Origin: G963704535 sp963704535
GTDB taxonomy: Bacteria > Chloroflexota > Chloroflexia > Chloroflexales > Roseiflexaceae
Direction of reading: 5' to 3'
DNA: 64,000 nucleotides
Assembly (NCBI GenBank): GCA_963704535.1
Contig: OY969916.1
Span: 1,860,001-1,924,000, forward strand
The notes below the pieces were generated by a model. The model was given only the letters and a program-made list of their open reading frames with translations, ran no database searches and had not been told where the DNA came from. Both the position numbers and the translations under genes were made by a program. Of this stretch, positions 43,802-51,578 are shown one piece after another; within the stretch, counting starts at the first letter, position 1; every line of letters begins with the position of its first letter.

Positions 43802-45733
43802 ATGGCGTTTAAGACGGCTGATTTCAAAAAAACGACCCGCAAGGCCGGCGACGAGCGGCTGCTGTACCCATATCAGATCCGCGACGACCGCTACACCGCC
43901 TCGATCGGCTACGCGATCGCCTACTACGAGCGCATGGTCGGGCGGCGTCGCGCCGAGTTCGAGGCCGAGACCTTGCTGGAGTTCTTCGGCGACCCGCGGC
44001 TGGCGCGCGGCCTGGTGGCCTGCCTGGCCCGCACCTACGCCTGGCGCGAGCAGACCTTCGCCGAGGCGCTGGGCGACGAGACGGCACGGGCGCTCTGGCG
44101 CGCCGGCCTGGCGACGCCGGCGGCCCTGCGCGCCCGGCTCTACGGCCTGGCCAACGGCCGCTACGGCGGCGTGATCCTGCCGCACGAGCGCGACGACGCG
44201 CTCAAGTACCTCTGCTCAAGCATCGGCGCCGACCAAGAACCGACCACCGACCACCGACCACCGACCGCCGACCACCGAGTAGGAGAGGGGGAGAGGGGGA
44301 GAGGGGGAGAGAGGCGGGAAGACCTAGCCGACCACCGACCACCGACCACCGACCACCGACCACCTACCGCCAGGGGACGTAAGGGCGTATTGCATACGCC
44401 CCCCACCGACGATGGCGTAGAGCGAACGCCCCTATCGAGCAATGATGGAGCGCATACGCCTCCCAAGGACGACGGCGTAGCGCATACGCCCCCCACCGAC
44501 GATGGCGTAGAGCGAACGCCCCTATCGAGCAATGATGGAGCGCATACGCCCCCCACGGACAACGGACAACTGACCACTGACAACGGACAACGGACGGAGC
44601 CTAAATACCCGGTGATCACCCCGAAGCAGTTCGAGCAAGCGCTCACGCTCAACTCCGAGGACCAGCATGTCCTGGTCAAGCTCGGCCCGCTGCCTGAGCC
44701 GCACGAGATCGTCGCCCGCTACAACTACCACTCGATCGAGACTGCGCTGTGCCACGCCGAGCTGCTGCGGCTGCGGCTGCGCGGCCCGGTCTGGGGCATC
44801 GTGCGTAGCGCCCACAACCTGGCGCGCCGCTACCGGCTGCGCTACGAGGTCAGCGGCGCCCCGCGCACCCTATTTGATGACCGGGTCGAGCTGACGCTCT
44901 ACGGCGGGCGCGATGGGCTGGGGAGCTGGACCCGCGCCGGGCGCCGGCTGGTGCGCGCGCTGCTGCGGCTGCTGGCCGCCCACCCCGACAGCCTGGTCGA
45001 GGGCGAGGCGCTGGTCCACCTGCGCGGCCAGTCCACCACGCTGCGGCTGGACGAGCGGGCGCGCCAGGTGCTCGGCGTCGGCATGCGCGAGGGGCCGGAG
45101 GCGATCGAGCCGTGGGAGGAGGATGTGGCCGAGGCGTTCCAGCGCGCTTGGGGCCGCGCCTTCGTGGCTGGGCGCACGGCTGGCTGGCGGCTGCGGCGCG
45201 ACCCCGAGCCGCTGGTCGGCACCGGCGCGATCGTCGTGCCCGACTTCGCGCTCCAGCGCGGGCGCGAGCGGCTGGCGCTGTGCCTGGCCGGCGGTCGCGC
45301 CGCTGCCACGGCGCTCACCCGCGACCTGGCCCGGCTGGGCGGGCGCACCCTGGCGCTGGCCGTCGTCCCCGATCACGCCGCCGAGACGCTGCGGATCTGC
45401 CCGGTGCCGCTGGCGACCTTCCGCGAGCAGCCGGCCGAGGCGATCCCGGCGCTGGTCACGATGCTGGAGCGCAAGTACCCGCGCCCTTGCCCCGAAACGT
45501 CGCTGACGCCCTGGCAGCGGCTGGAGCGGCTGGTCGACGAAGAGGGGTTTGTGGGCGAGCAGACCGTGGCGGCACTGCTGGGCTGCCCACCCGACGAGGC
45601 CGCGCGCACGGTTCAGCGCTGGGGTGGCCCGCTGCTGCACGCCCTGCCGGGGCTGGGGGTCTGCGCGCCGGAGATGCTGGGCGAGATCCGGCACCTGATC
45701 GAGGAGGGCGAGCTGGTGCAACGGGCGGCGTGA
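43802..45733 (+). CDS. Bax1-like (DUF790) nuclease partner of XPB, with a repeat-derived insert
   Basis: A 643-residue protein whose two flanks match DUF790/Bax1, the nuclease partner of archaeal XPB. N-terminal marks are RYTASIGYAIAYYERMVGRRR and LARTYAWREQTF. After the insert come YPVITPKQFEQALTLNS, ARYNYHSIETALCHAELLRL and FDDRVELTLYGG. The nuclease core is near VPDFALQRGRERLALCLAG: Asp481 of PDF is present, but the Glu expected in the following E-I-V-G strand is Cys494, and the usual Lys is not evident, so catalysis may be weakened or moved. Residues about 144-267 are low-complexity (DHRPPT and HTPPTDDGVERTPLSS) and come from tandem DNA repeats inserted in frame. ATG 43802 has AGAGGG upstream. 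Confidence 0.8.
   Translation: MAFKTADFKKTTRKAGDERLLYPYQIRDDRYTASIGYAIAYYERMVGRRRAEFEAETLLEFFGDPRLARGLVACLARTYAWREQTFAEALGDETARALWRAGLATPAALRARLYGLANGRYGGVILPHERDDALKYLCSSIGADQEPTTDHRPPTADHRVGEGERGRGGERREDLADHRPPTTDHRPPTARGRKGVLHTPPTDDGVERTPLSSNDGAHTPPKDDGVAHTPPTDDGVERTPLSSNDGAHTPPTDNGQLTTDNGQRTEPKYPVITPKQFEQALTLNSEDQHVLVKLGPLPEPHEIVARYNYHSIETALCHAELLRLRLRGPVWGIVRSAHNLARRYRLRYEVSGAPRTLFDDRVELTLYGGRDGLGSWTRAGRRLVRALLRLLAAHPDSLVEGEALVHLRGQSTTLRLDERARQVLGVGMREGPEAIEPWEEDVAEAFQRAWGRAFVAGRTAGWRLRRDPEPLVGTGAIVVPDFALQRGRERLALCLAGGRAAATALTRDLARLGGRTLALAVVPDHAAETLRICPVPLATFREQPAEAIPALVTMLERKYPRPCPETSLTPWQRLERLVDEEGFVGEQTVAALLGCPPDEAARTVQRWGGPLLHALPGLGVCAPEMLGEIRHLIEEGELVQRAA
44238..44600 (+). repeat. 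In-frame tandem repeats inside the Bax1-like gene
   Basis: Three blocks: 7-bp CCGACCA repeats (44238-44278 and 44329-44366), a 90-bp direct repeat (unit 44391-44460 copied at 44481-44550), and GACAACG-type heptamers (44553-44598). Together they add roughly 120 codons without a stop. Confidence 0.9.
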
Positions 45734-45749
45734 CAGGCGATGGCGACGG

Positions 45750-46586
45750 TTATCGTCCGGGCGGCCCGCCCTGGATGAACGTCGCCATCGCGTCGACATC
45801 GCCGCGCCACTCCCCGATTCCCTCGATCCACCACGTCACCCCAGCAGCCGCGTATTCCGCCAGGATCTCGCGAGCGCGGGCCGGGTTATCGAACGGCGCA
45901 TCGCCGCCGACCATCACGTCGATCGGCTCCCCGGAGGGACGCTGTGACTGGATGAAGCCGACCATCTCACGGATCTCGTCGAGGGTCAGGTTCCCCTGAA
46001 GGCTCCCTGGGAAGACTCCATCCCAGCGGGCCGCCCGGCGAAAGGGCGGCTTGCGCGGCCAGGTCCCACCGACCCAGATCGGGATGCGCGGCTGCTGGAC
46101 GGGGCGCGGCAACAGCGTCGCCTCTTCCACCCGATAATGCCGGCCGTGGAATGAGAACGGCTCGCCGCTCCACAGCCCGGTCAACACCTCCAGCCCCTCG
46201 TCGAGCATCTCCGCGCGTATCCGAGGATCGGGCTCCTCGCCGAAGCGAGCGAACTCCTCCGGCGGGGTGCCGATGCCGACACCCAGGATCAGTCGCCCAC
46301 CGGAGAGGTGATCCAGAGATGCTGCCTCACGGGCCAGTTTCCAAGGTCTGCGCCGCGGCAGCGGAGTTACCATTGGCCCGAAGCGGATGCGTTCGGTCGT
46401 CGCGGCAATCGCCGCCAGGGCGATCCAGGGATCGACGATCGGCTCCGGCGCGGCCGAGTCGCCTCCGAAGATGTCCCAGATGAAGAAGCCGTCCCACCCG
46501 GCCGCCTCGGCCTCACGCGCCAGGCGCGCCAGCGGTTGGGGATACCCCAATAAACCTGTCATCTGAACGATCAGTCCGAACCGCAT
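45750..46586 (-). CDS. LLM-class (luciferase-like) flavin-dependent oxidoreductase
   Basis: A 278-residue TIM-barrel protein of the bacterial luciferase/F420 reductase family. Marks are the start MRFGLIVQMTGLLGYPQPLARLAREAE, WDGFFIWDIFGGD, the LGVGIGTPPEEFARFGE loop near the cofactor, FHGRHYRVEEATLLPRPVQQP and PIWVGG. The family uses FMN or F420 to oxidise or reduce small organics. Which cofactor is used cannot be decided from the sequence alone. It is convergent with the Bax1 gene (16 bp between stops) and is a single gene. Confidence 0.88.
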   Translation of the reverse strand: MRFGLIVQMTGLLGYPQPLARLAREAEAAGWDGFFIWDIFGGDSAAPEPIVDPWIALAAIAATTERIRFGPMVTPLPRRRPWKLAREAASLDHLSGGRLILGVGIGTPPEEFARFGEEPDPRIRAEMLDEGLEVLTGLWSGEPFSFHGRHYRVEEATLLPRPVQQPRIPIWVGGTWPRKPPFRRAARWDGVFPGSLQGNLTLDEIREMVGFIQSQRPSGEPIDVMVGGDAPFDNPARAREILAEYAAAGVTWWIEGIGEWRGDVDAMATFIQGGPPGR

Positions 46587-46640
46587 CGCTGCCTCCTCTT
46601 ATCGTGGAATACAGGAACTGCAAACCTCCGCAGTATACCT

Positions 46641-46733
46641 TAGAAACTGTTTGAAAAGGGCATAGTCATACCAACGATCCGTGGTGGAAAGGGGGTTCTT
46701 GAGGGGCGCCCCCTCAAACTCCCCTTTTCAAAA
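46641..46733 (+). repeat. Hairpin repeat, family B copy 4
   Basis: TAGAAACTGTTTGAAAAGGGC...CCGTGGTGGAAAGGGGG...TTGAGGGGCGCCCCCTCAAACTCCCCTTTTCAAA. It lies in the 46587-46893 gap between divergent genes, where heptamer repeats (46782-46812, GAGAATT type) also occur. Nothing else is seen there. Confidence 0.8.
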
Positions 46734-46893
46734 GCTTGCCGGCGGGCCGGCATTTCGTGCTACAATGCCCGCATCCGCAATGAAAAATTGAGAATTGAGA
46801 ATGAAGAATTGCAGCCGTGCCGCTGCTCTCGGTCAATCGGGTCGAGCAGCATAGCCCAACCGCGAGTGCGTCCGAATGAGAGGTGCGCCTGTT

Positions 46894-47544
46894 ATGACCA
46901 CCGTTCGACAAGTGAGCGATGCGACTGAGCCGACCAAGGAGCTGGACTTGGTGGCAGCGCTACGCAATGGCGACGAACGCGCCTTTATGACGCTGATCGA
47001 GCGCTATCAAAGCTCACTGTTTCGCCTCGCGCTGATCTACACTCCAAGCCGAGCGGTGGCCGAAGAGGTGGTCCAGGAGACCTGGTTGAGCGTCATCCAG
47101 GGGATCGACCGCTTCGAGGGGCGCAGCTCGCTCAAGACCTGGCTCTTCCGCATCCTCACCAACCGGGCCAAGACCCGCGGCGTGCGCGAGGGCCGCAGCG
47201 TGCCCTTCTCCGCGCTGCACGCCGGCGACGACCACGCCGAGCCCTCGGTCGAGCCGAAGCACTTTGACAGCCTCCAGGGGCACTGGACGTCGTCCCCCGG
47301 CGACTGGAGCGAGGTGCCGGAGGACCGGATGATCTCCAGGGAAACCCAGGCGTGCATCCGCTCGGCGATCGACGCGCTGCCGCCCAACCAGCAGACTGTC
47401 ATTACCCTGCGCGATGTCGAGGGGTGGACCTCCGAGGAGGTTTGTAACGTTCTTGGGATCAGCGAGACGAATCAACGGGTGCTGTTGCACCGCGCGCGGT
47501 CGAAGATTCGCCGCGCGCTCGACCAATACTTACGTGAAGAATAG
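46894..47544 (+). CDS. ECF-type RNA polymerase sigma factor
   Basis: A 216-residue group 4 sigma factor. Region 2 is visible as RNGDERAFMTLIERYQSSLFRLAL, VAEEVVQETWLSVIQGIDRF and LKTWLFRILTNRAK (-10 recognition). After an unusually long linker of about 50 residues, region 4 reads ALPPNQQTVITLRDVEGW, then CNVLGISETNQRVLLHRARSKIR (-35 recognition helix-turn-helix). ATG 46894 is chosen since GAGGTG lies about 10 nt before it; the ATG at 46876 overlaps that site. The next gene, 12 bp on, is a zinc anti-sigma factor, so the pair forms a switch for a stress or envelope regulon. Confidence 0.95.
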   Translation: MTTVRQVSDATEPTKELDLVAALRNGDERAFMTLIERYQSSLFRLALIYTPSRAVAEEVVQETWLSVIQGIDRFEGRSSLKTWLFRILTNRAKTRGVREGRSVPFSALHAGDDHAEPSVEPKHFDSLQGHWTSSPGDWSEVPEDRMISRETQACIRSAIDALPPNQQTVITLRDVEGWTSEEVCNVLGISETNQRVLLHRARSKIRRALDQYLREE

Positions 47545-47556
47545 GCCCGGTAGCGC

Positions 47557-47805
47557 ATGGATGCTGTCGAACTCTCCTGCAAAGAGCTTGTCGAACTCGT
47601 AACCGAATACTTCGAAGGTGCGCTGCCACCGGCGGATCGGGCACGCTTCGAGGAACATCTGGCGAATTGCGGCTACTGCCGTCTCTACCTTGAGCAGATG
47701 CGGCAGAGCATCAACCTGCTGGGGGGCTTGACCGAGGAGTCGGTATCGCCCGCAGCCAAGGATGATCTGCTACGGGCATTTCGCGACTGGAAGCGCAACG
47801 GGTGA
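47557..47805 (+). CDS. Zinc-finger (zf-HC2) anti-sigma factor, soluble
   Basis: An 82-residue protein with the ZAS/zf-HC2 motif: CKELVELVTEYFEGALPP then HLANCGYC (His-x3-Cys-x2-Cys). It would clamp the upstream ECF sigma factor and release it on a thiol or other signal. Unlike many anti-sigma factors it has no membrane helix, which suggests a cytosolic signal such as oxidants. The stop codon TGA is the first part of a GTGAAGC heptamer repeat. Confidence 0.9.
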   Translation: MDAVELSCKELVELVTEYFEGALPPADRARFEEHLANCGYCRLYLEQMRQSINLLGGLTEESVSPAAKDDLLRAFRDWKRNG

Positions 47806-47996
47806 AGCGTGAAACGTGAAGCGTGAATATCCGCTCCCTATCCGCTCATCGTGTTGCGTGTTGCGTAACGACTGCCGCTCACGGACCGTAGGCGGCCACG
47901 GACGGGCGGCCACGGCCGGGCGGCGAATCGACCGGCGGCCACGGAGGGCCTGCCCTACAGGTTCTCAATTCTCAATTCTCAATTCTCAATTCCCCG
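47806..47996. repeat. Cluster of heptamer repeats between convergent genes
   Basis: GTGAAGC/GTGAAAC (47806-47827), GTGTTGC (47850-47866, also at 23112-23127) and CAATTCT (47962-47993). A 28-bp sequence GGCGGCCACGGAGGGCCTGC... at 47934-47962 recurs at 48766-48793. No gene is seen. Confidence 0.8.
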
Positions 47997-48716
47997 TCAC
48001 GCCCTGCCGTAGACCGGGATGACCGCGCCGTGGATATCGCGGGCGGCGTCCGAGGCCAGGAAGTGGATCACGCCGGCCAGCAACTCGGGCTGCACCCAGG
48101 TCGTGTAGTCGGCCTTGGGCATGGCCTTGCGGTTCGTCGGGGTGTCGATGATCGAGGGCGCGACCGCGTTGACGTTCACTCCATGCCGGCGCGTCTCCTC
48201 GGCCAAGTCCCGCACGAGCAGATCTAATCCGCCCTTGCTGACGCTGTACGCGGCCATGTTGGCCGCCGGCTGACTGCCGCCCCGGCTGCCGATAAAGACC
48301 AGCTTGCCGCCGCCCCGCGCCAGCATGCCGGGCAGCGCCGCCCGCGCAACCAGGAACGCCGTGGTCAGGTTCAGGCTGAGCATGAAGTTCCAGGTCTCCA
48401 GGTCGGTCTCGCTCACCGGCGTGCCGGCTTTATACCCGCCGGTCACATGAACGACCACGTCGATCGCGCCGAAGCGATCGTGGGCAGCGCGCACGACCCG
48501 GTCCACATCGGCCGGGTCGGTGATGTCGGCTGGAACAATCAGGACGCGCTCGGGGTCAAGCGCCAGTTCGGCGGCCAGCGCCTCCAGTTCCGGCTGGCGC
48601 CGCGATGTCAGAACCAGCCGGGCGCCCTCGCCGGCGAAGGCGCGCACCACCGCCGTCCCCAGCCCGCCGGTCGGCCCGGTGACGAGCACGACCCGGTCTG
48701 CCGCGTTTGTATCCAC
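47997..48716 (-). CDS. Short-chain dehydrogenase/reductase
   Basis: A 239-residue Rossmann-fold oxidoreductase. The cofactor loop is VTGPTGGLGTAV, NAD(P) contacts include VPADITDPADVD, and the catalytic Tyr-x3-Lys is AAYSVSKGGLDLL with a preceding Ser in FIGSRGGSQ. GTG 48716 is chosen as start because AGGAGG lies 7 nt upstream; an ATG at 48773 is in frame but falls in repeat DNA. Substrate unknown. A second SDR gene of the same direction lies upstream, but a 150-bp repeat-filled gap makes an operon uncertain. Confidence 0.9.
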   Translation of the reverse strand: MDTNAADRVVLVTGPTGGLGTAVVRAFAGEGARLVLTSRRQPELEALAAELALDPERVLIVPADITDPADVDRVVRAAHDRFGAIDVVVHVTGGYKAGTPVSETDLETWNFMLSLNLTTAFLVARAALPGMLARGGGKLVFIGSRGGSQPAANMAAYSVSKGGLDLLVRDLAEETRRHGVNVNAVAPSIIDTPTNRKAMPKADYTTWVQPELLAGVIHFLASDAARDIHGAVIPVYGRA

Positions 48717-48765
48717 TGGGAACCTCCTCTGGCGATTTACGATTTGCGTATTGCGTGGCGTCTGG

Positions 48766-48868
48766 GCGGCCACGGAGAGCCTGCCCTACAGGTGCTCGGC
48801 CCTTTCATCTTGTCATCTTGTCATCTTGTCATCTTGTCACCCGGCGCAACGGACCACGGACCACGGAC
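48766..48868. repeat. Tandem repeats between two SDR genes
   Basis: A copy of the 28-bp GGCCACGGAG...CTACAGGT repeat (48766-48793), an 8-bp TCATCTTG repeat (48805-48838, four copies) and GGACCAC heptamers (48851-48867). Confidence 0.8.
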
Positions 48869-48870
48869 GA

Positions 48871-49626
48871 CTACGTCTCGCCGCCGGACAGCCCTTCGCC
48901 GCCGTCGACGCGCAGGATCGAGCCGGTAGTGAAGTCATTGGTCGCCAGGAACACGCAGGCGCGCGCGACATCGTCGGGGGAGCCCATGCGCTTGAGTGGG
49001 AGGCCCTTGATAATATCGACTACGACCTGCTCCCGCCCGCCAGCGGGCCGCAGCACCGGCCCCGGCACGACACAGTTGACCCGAATCTGGTGCTCCGCCA
49101 GCGCCAGCGCGGCGACTTGGGTCAGCATGATCACGCCGGCCTTGGAGACGCTGTGGTGCGAGCGGGCGGGCCAGGGGTTCAGGCCGCTGTTGTCGCTGAT
49201 GTTGATGATCACACCGCCACGATCGCCGGCGATCATCAGGCGCGCCGCGTGCTGGGCGCATAGAAATGGGCCGGTCAGGTTGATCCCGATCACCGACTGC
49301 CACTCGGCGTAGTCGATCTCCAGCAGCGGCGTGCGCTTGAAGGTTGCCGCGCTGTTGACCAGCACGTCGAGCCGGCCGTAGCACGAGCGGATCGCGTCGA
49401 ACATGCGCGCCACCTGGTCGGGGTCCGACTGGTCGGCCTTGACCACGAGCGCCTCGACGCCCAGCGCACGAGCCGCCTCGGCCGCGCTGGCCGCCTCGGC
49501 GTCGGACGAGCTGTGGTGGATCACCAGGTGCGCGCCCTGCCGCGCGAACTCCAGCGCAATCGCCCGCCCGACCCGCCGCGCGGCGCCAGTGACGCAGACA
49601 ATCTTGCCGTTCAGGTCTGTGAGCAT
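48871..49626 (-). CDS. Short-chain dehydrogenase/reductase with His in place of the catalytic Tyr
   Basis: A 251-residue SDR. VTGAARRVGRAIALEF is the cofactor loop, NSAATFKRTPLLE the NNAG-like block, IINISDNSG the Ser strand. The usual Y-x3-K reads HSVSK in ARSHHSVSKAG, so the proton-donating Tyr is His (codon CAC, one change from TAC). The closing GSILRVDGGEGLSGG is standard. ATG 49626 has GGGGAGG just upstream. It resembles FabG/pteridine reductase-like enzymes. The His may reduce activity, be an error, or reflect a different chemistry. Confidence 0.85.
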   Translation of the reverse strand: MLTDLNGKIVCVTGAARRVGRAIALEFARQGAHLVIHHSSSDAEAASAAEAARALGVEALVVKADQSDPDQVARMFDAIRSCYGRLDVLVNSAATFKRTPLLEIDYAEWQSVIGINLTGPFLCAQHAARLMIAGDRGGVIINISDNSGLNPWPARSHHSVSKAGVIMLTQVAALALAEHQIRVNCVVPGPVLRPAGGREQVVVDIIKGLPLKRMGSPDDVARACVFLATNDFTTGSILRVDGGEGLSGGET

Positions 49627-49784
49627 GGCCTCCCCTTTCCCGCTACCAGCAATTCGCGTGACTCCATAGTACCAGAGCCCGTCAAGCAGTTCTTGCCTCT
49701 GCCGCCTTGATATAGAACGGCGCGGCGACAAACGTCTGCGCCAGGAGCACCGCCGACGGAACATTAGTATGTTTTCAGCGTGGG

Positions 49785-50510
49785 TTAGCCTTTTCCCGCG
49801 CGCAGCATCGCCGCATACTCGTGCGGCATCTCGCTGGCCTCGATCGCCTGGGCGGCGCGCTCAATCTCGTAGGGCACACGCCTGAACTCGACCCGCAGCT
49901 CAGGCCCACTCGCCTCCAGAATCACATAGCAGGCGCGCGGGTCGCCGTCCTTGGGCTTCCCAACGCTGCCGGCGTTGACGACGTGCCGACCGCTGGGCAG
50001 CAGCCGGTGATACGGCAGGTGGGTGTGCCCGCAGACCATCACGTCGGCCTTGACCATATCAAGCAGGCGTTCCAGGCTGCGGTCGGGCCGGTCCTCGAAC
50101 AGGTACTCATTGACGCGGCGCGGGCTGCCGTGGACCAGCATCACCCGCAGTTCGCCGAGCTGGAGCGGAATGTGCAGCGGGAGCCGGCGCAGGTAGGCTT
50201 TGTTGTCTACCGTCGTGTGCCGGTTCGTCCAGGTGATCGAGCGCTTCCCAAGTGCTTCTGCGACCGCATCTTTGTAGGCGCAGCCGCAGTCCTCGCTGTC
50301 GTTGCCCACGCCCTCGTCATAGTTGCCCATCAGCGTCGGTATCCCGCGGTCGCGTATAATCGCGACGACTTCGTTGGGGAAGGTGCCGTAGCCGACCAGA
50401 TCTCCCAGGCAGTAACGATTAGCCAGGCTACGAGCGTCCATATCGGCGAGAGTCGCTTCGAGCGCCGGCAGATTGGCGTGGATATCACCGAACAGCGTGA
50501 GCTGGTCCAT
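49785..50510 (-). CDS. Calcineurin-like metallophosphoesterase (YfcE/MJ0936-like)
   Basis: A 241-residue metal-dependent phosphoesterase. All motifs are present: FGDIHANLPAL (Asp9, His11), LGDLVGYGTFP (Asp37), MGNYDEG (Asn63), VHGSPRRVNEYL and VCGHTHLPYHR. After the core (to about 195) a short tail ends in MLRAGKG. The family cleaves phosphodiesters or small nucleotides. It is leftward and clear of its neighbours; no operon partner points to a substrate. Confidence 0.9.
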   Translation of the reverse strand: MDQLTLFGDIHANLPALEATLADMDARSLANRYCLGDLVGYGTFPNEVVAIIRDRGIPTLMGNYDEGVGNDSEDCGCAYKDAVAEALGKRSITWTNRHTTVDNKAYLRRLPLHIPLQLGELRVMLVHGSPRRVNEYLFEDRPDRSLERLLDMVKADVMVCGHTHLPYHRLLPSGRHVVNAGSVGKPKDGDPRACYVILEASGPELRVEFRRVPYEIERAAQAIEASEMPHEYAAMLRAGKG

Positions 50511-50548
50511 ATCATACTCCTATCTGTGGGTGGGCCGGGGTGGCTGGC

Positions 50549-51343
50549 TCATGCTATGTGTGCTGCTCCGCCTCCTGCTCGCTTTCTGTCTATCAGGATG
50601 AGCAGGAGGTGCATTCGTGTCACCAACTCGCGTGCAGTAGCTTGGAATTGCTGGTAACGTTCGCGCTCGTCCTCAATGGTGGTGGGGTCAGGAAAGCTCC
50701 AATGAATGTGCTCTGGGTCATCAGGGAACACCGGGCAGCTTTCCCGTACCCGATCGCACACGGTGATGATGTAGTCGAAGGATTGGTCGCGGAACTGGTC
50801 GAGGTGTTTGGGCGACTGCCGGCTCATGTCGATCTGCATCGCTTCAAGGACGCGAATAGCATCGGGGTGCAGCGTGGTCGGTTCGCTTCCGGCGCTGAAT
50901 GCTTCTATCCGACCCTGACCAACAGCGCGTGCGATCCCTTCAGCCATTTGCGAGCGCGCGCTATTATGGGTGCAGAGAAACAGGATGCGCGTCGGAGGCC
51001 CCACCAACCCCTCCCGACGTGCTTCATATGCCGTATAGCCGTTTGTCAAGGCTGGGTGAAGCGCCTCTCCGCTGGCGAGATAGAGGGTATGCAGGCGCTC
51101 TAAGTCCAGGTGGTAATAGACATCCCGTGCATCGGCGGAGCTGCGGCGCTCGGTGACGAGCTGGTGAGTGCGGAGCTGCTTGAGATGGTAGGAGACCAGA
51201 TTCATCGGCTGATCGAGCAGCCCAACAAGCTCGTGGACCCGGTAATCGCTGCGCGTGAGCGCCGTCAGGAGCTTCCAGCGCAGATCGTGAGCCAGCAGCC
51301 TGAGAAAGTCAGGCGGCTCAACAGCAAGAGGAGCAGTGCTCAC
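50549..51343 (-). CDS. ArsR-type repressor fused to a low-molecular-weight arsenate reductase
   Basis: A 264-residue fusion. Residues about 10-95 form an ArsR winged helix (LRLLAHDLRWKLLTAL, LGLLDQ-type helix, NLVSYHLKQLRTHQLV). Residues about 115-255 are an LMW phosphatase/ArsC domain with the P-loop FLCTHNSARSQMAEG (Cys-x5-Arg), AGSEPTTLHPDAIRVL and a late FPDPTTIEDE, as in thioredoxin-linked ArsC. No Cys pair typical of As(III) sensing (CxC) is seen in the ArsR part. GTG 51343 has GGAG 6 nt before it; TTG 51355 would lie inside the operator. Its promoter and dyad lie just upstream, so autoregulation is likely. No arsenite pump gene is adjacent. Confidence 0.9.
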   Translation of the reverse strand: MSTAPLAVEPPDFLRLLAHDLRWKLLTALTRSDYRVHELVGLLDQPMNLVSYHLKQLRTHQLVTERRSSADARDVYYHLDLERLHTLYLASGEALHPALTNGYTAYEARREGLVGPPTRILFLCTHNSARSQMAEGIARAVGQGRIEAFSAGSEPTTLHPDAIRVLEAMQIDMSRQSPKHLDQFRDQSFDYIITVCDRVRESCPVFPDDPEHIHWSFPDPTTIEDERERYQQFQATARELVTRMHLLLILIDRKRAGGGAAHIA

Positions 51344-51352
51344 AGAGTACTC

Positions 51353-51379
51353 CAATTAGAATTGATACAATCCTAATTG
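51353..51379 (-). promoter_or_regulatory. Putative ArsR operator
   Basis: CAATTAG (51353-51359) and CTAATTG (51373-51379) form an inverted repeat, with an inner ATTG-ATA-CAAT palindrome. It lies between the -10 and the start codon, a fitting place for repression. Confidence 0.7.
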
Positions 51380-51380
51380 T

Positions 51381-51409
51381 AGTATATTGCAGTACGGCGG
51401 AAGAGTCAA
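51381..51409 (-). promoter_or_regulatory. Promoter of the arsR-arsC fusion gene
   Basis: Minus strand TTGACT (51409-51404), exactly 17 bp, TATACT (51386-51381). The -35 overlaps the stop of an upstream gene remnant. Confidence 0.75.
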
Positions 51410-51498
51410 GTAGCCGCTCCCAGCGCCACACGGACGGCCTGCTCCAGCTCCTGCAACGTGGCCGGCTTGGCAAGGAGAATGGCGTCACCCGAAACCTT
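51406..51498 (-). pseudogene. Remnant of a response regulator receiver domain
   Basis: The minus strand reads KVSGDAILLAKPATLQELEQ and then AVRVALGAAT before TGA at 51406. The AKPATLQELEQAV wording is the last helix of a receiver domain, after its conserved Lys-Pro. Upstream sequence is unrelated and carries a MITE fragment, so only the last 30 codons survive. Confidence 0.65.
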
Positions 51499-51578
51499 GT
51501 CTAAGCAGAGTATAGAAGCTCGCCTGCGTTGCGAGCGTTGATATGCCACAACCGTCAGTGATCATTCCTTTCCACAGT

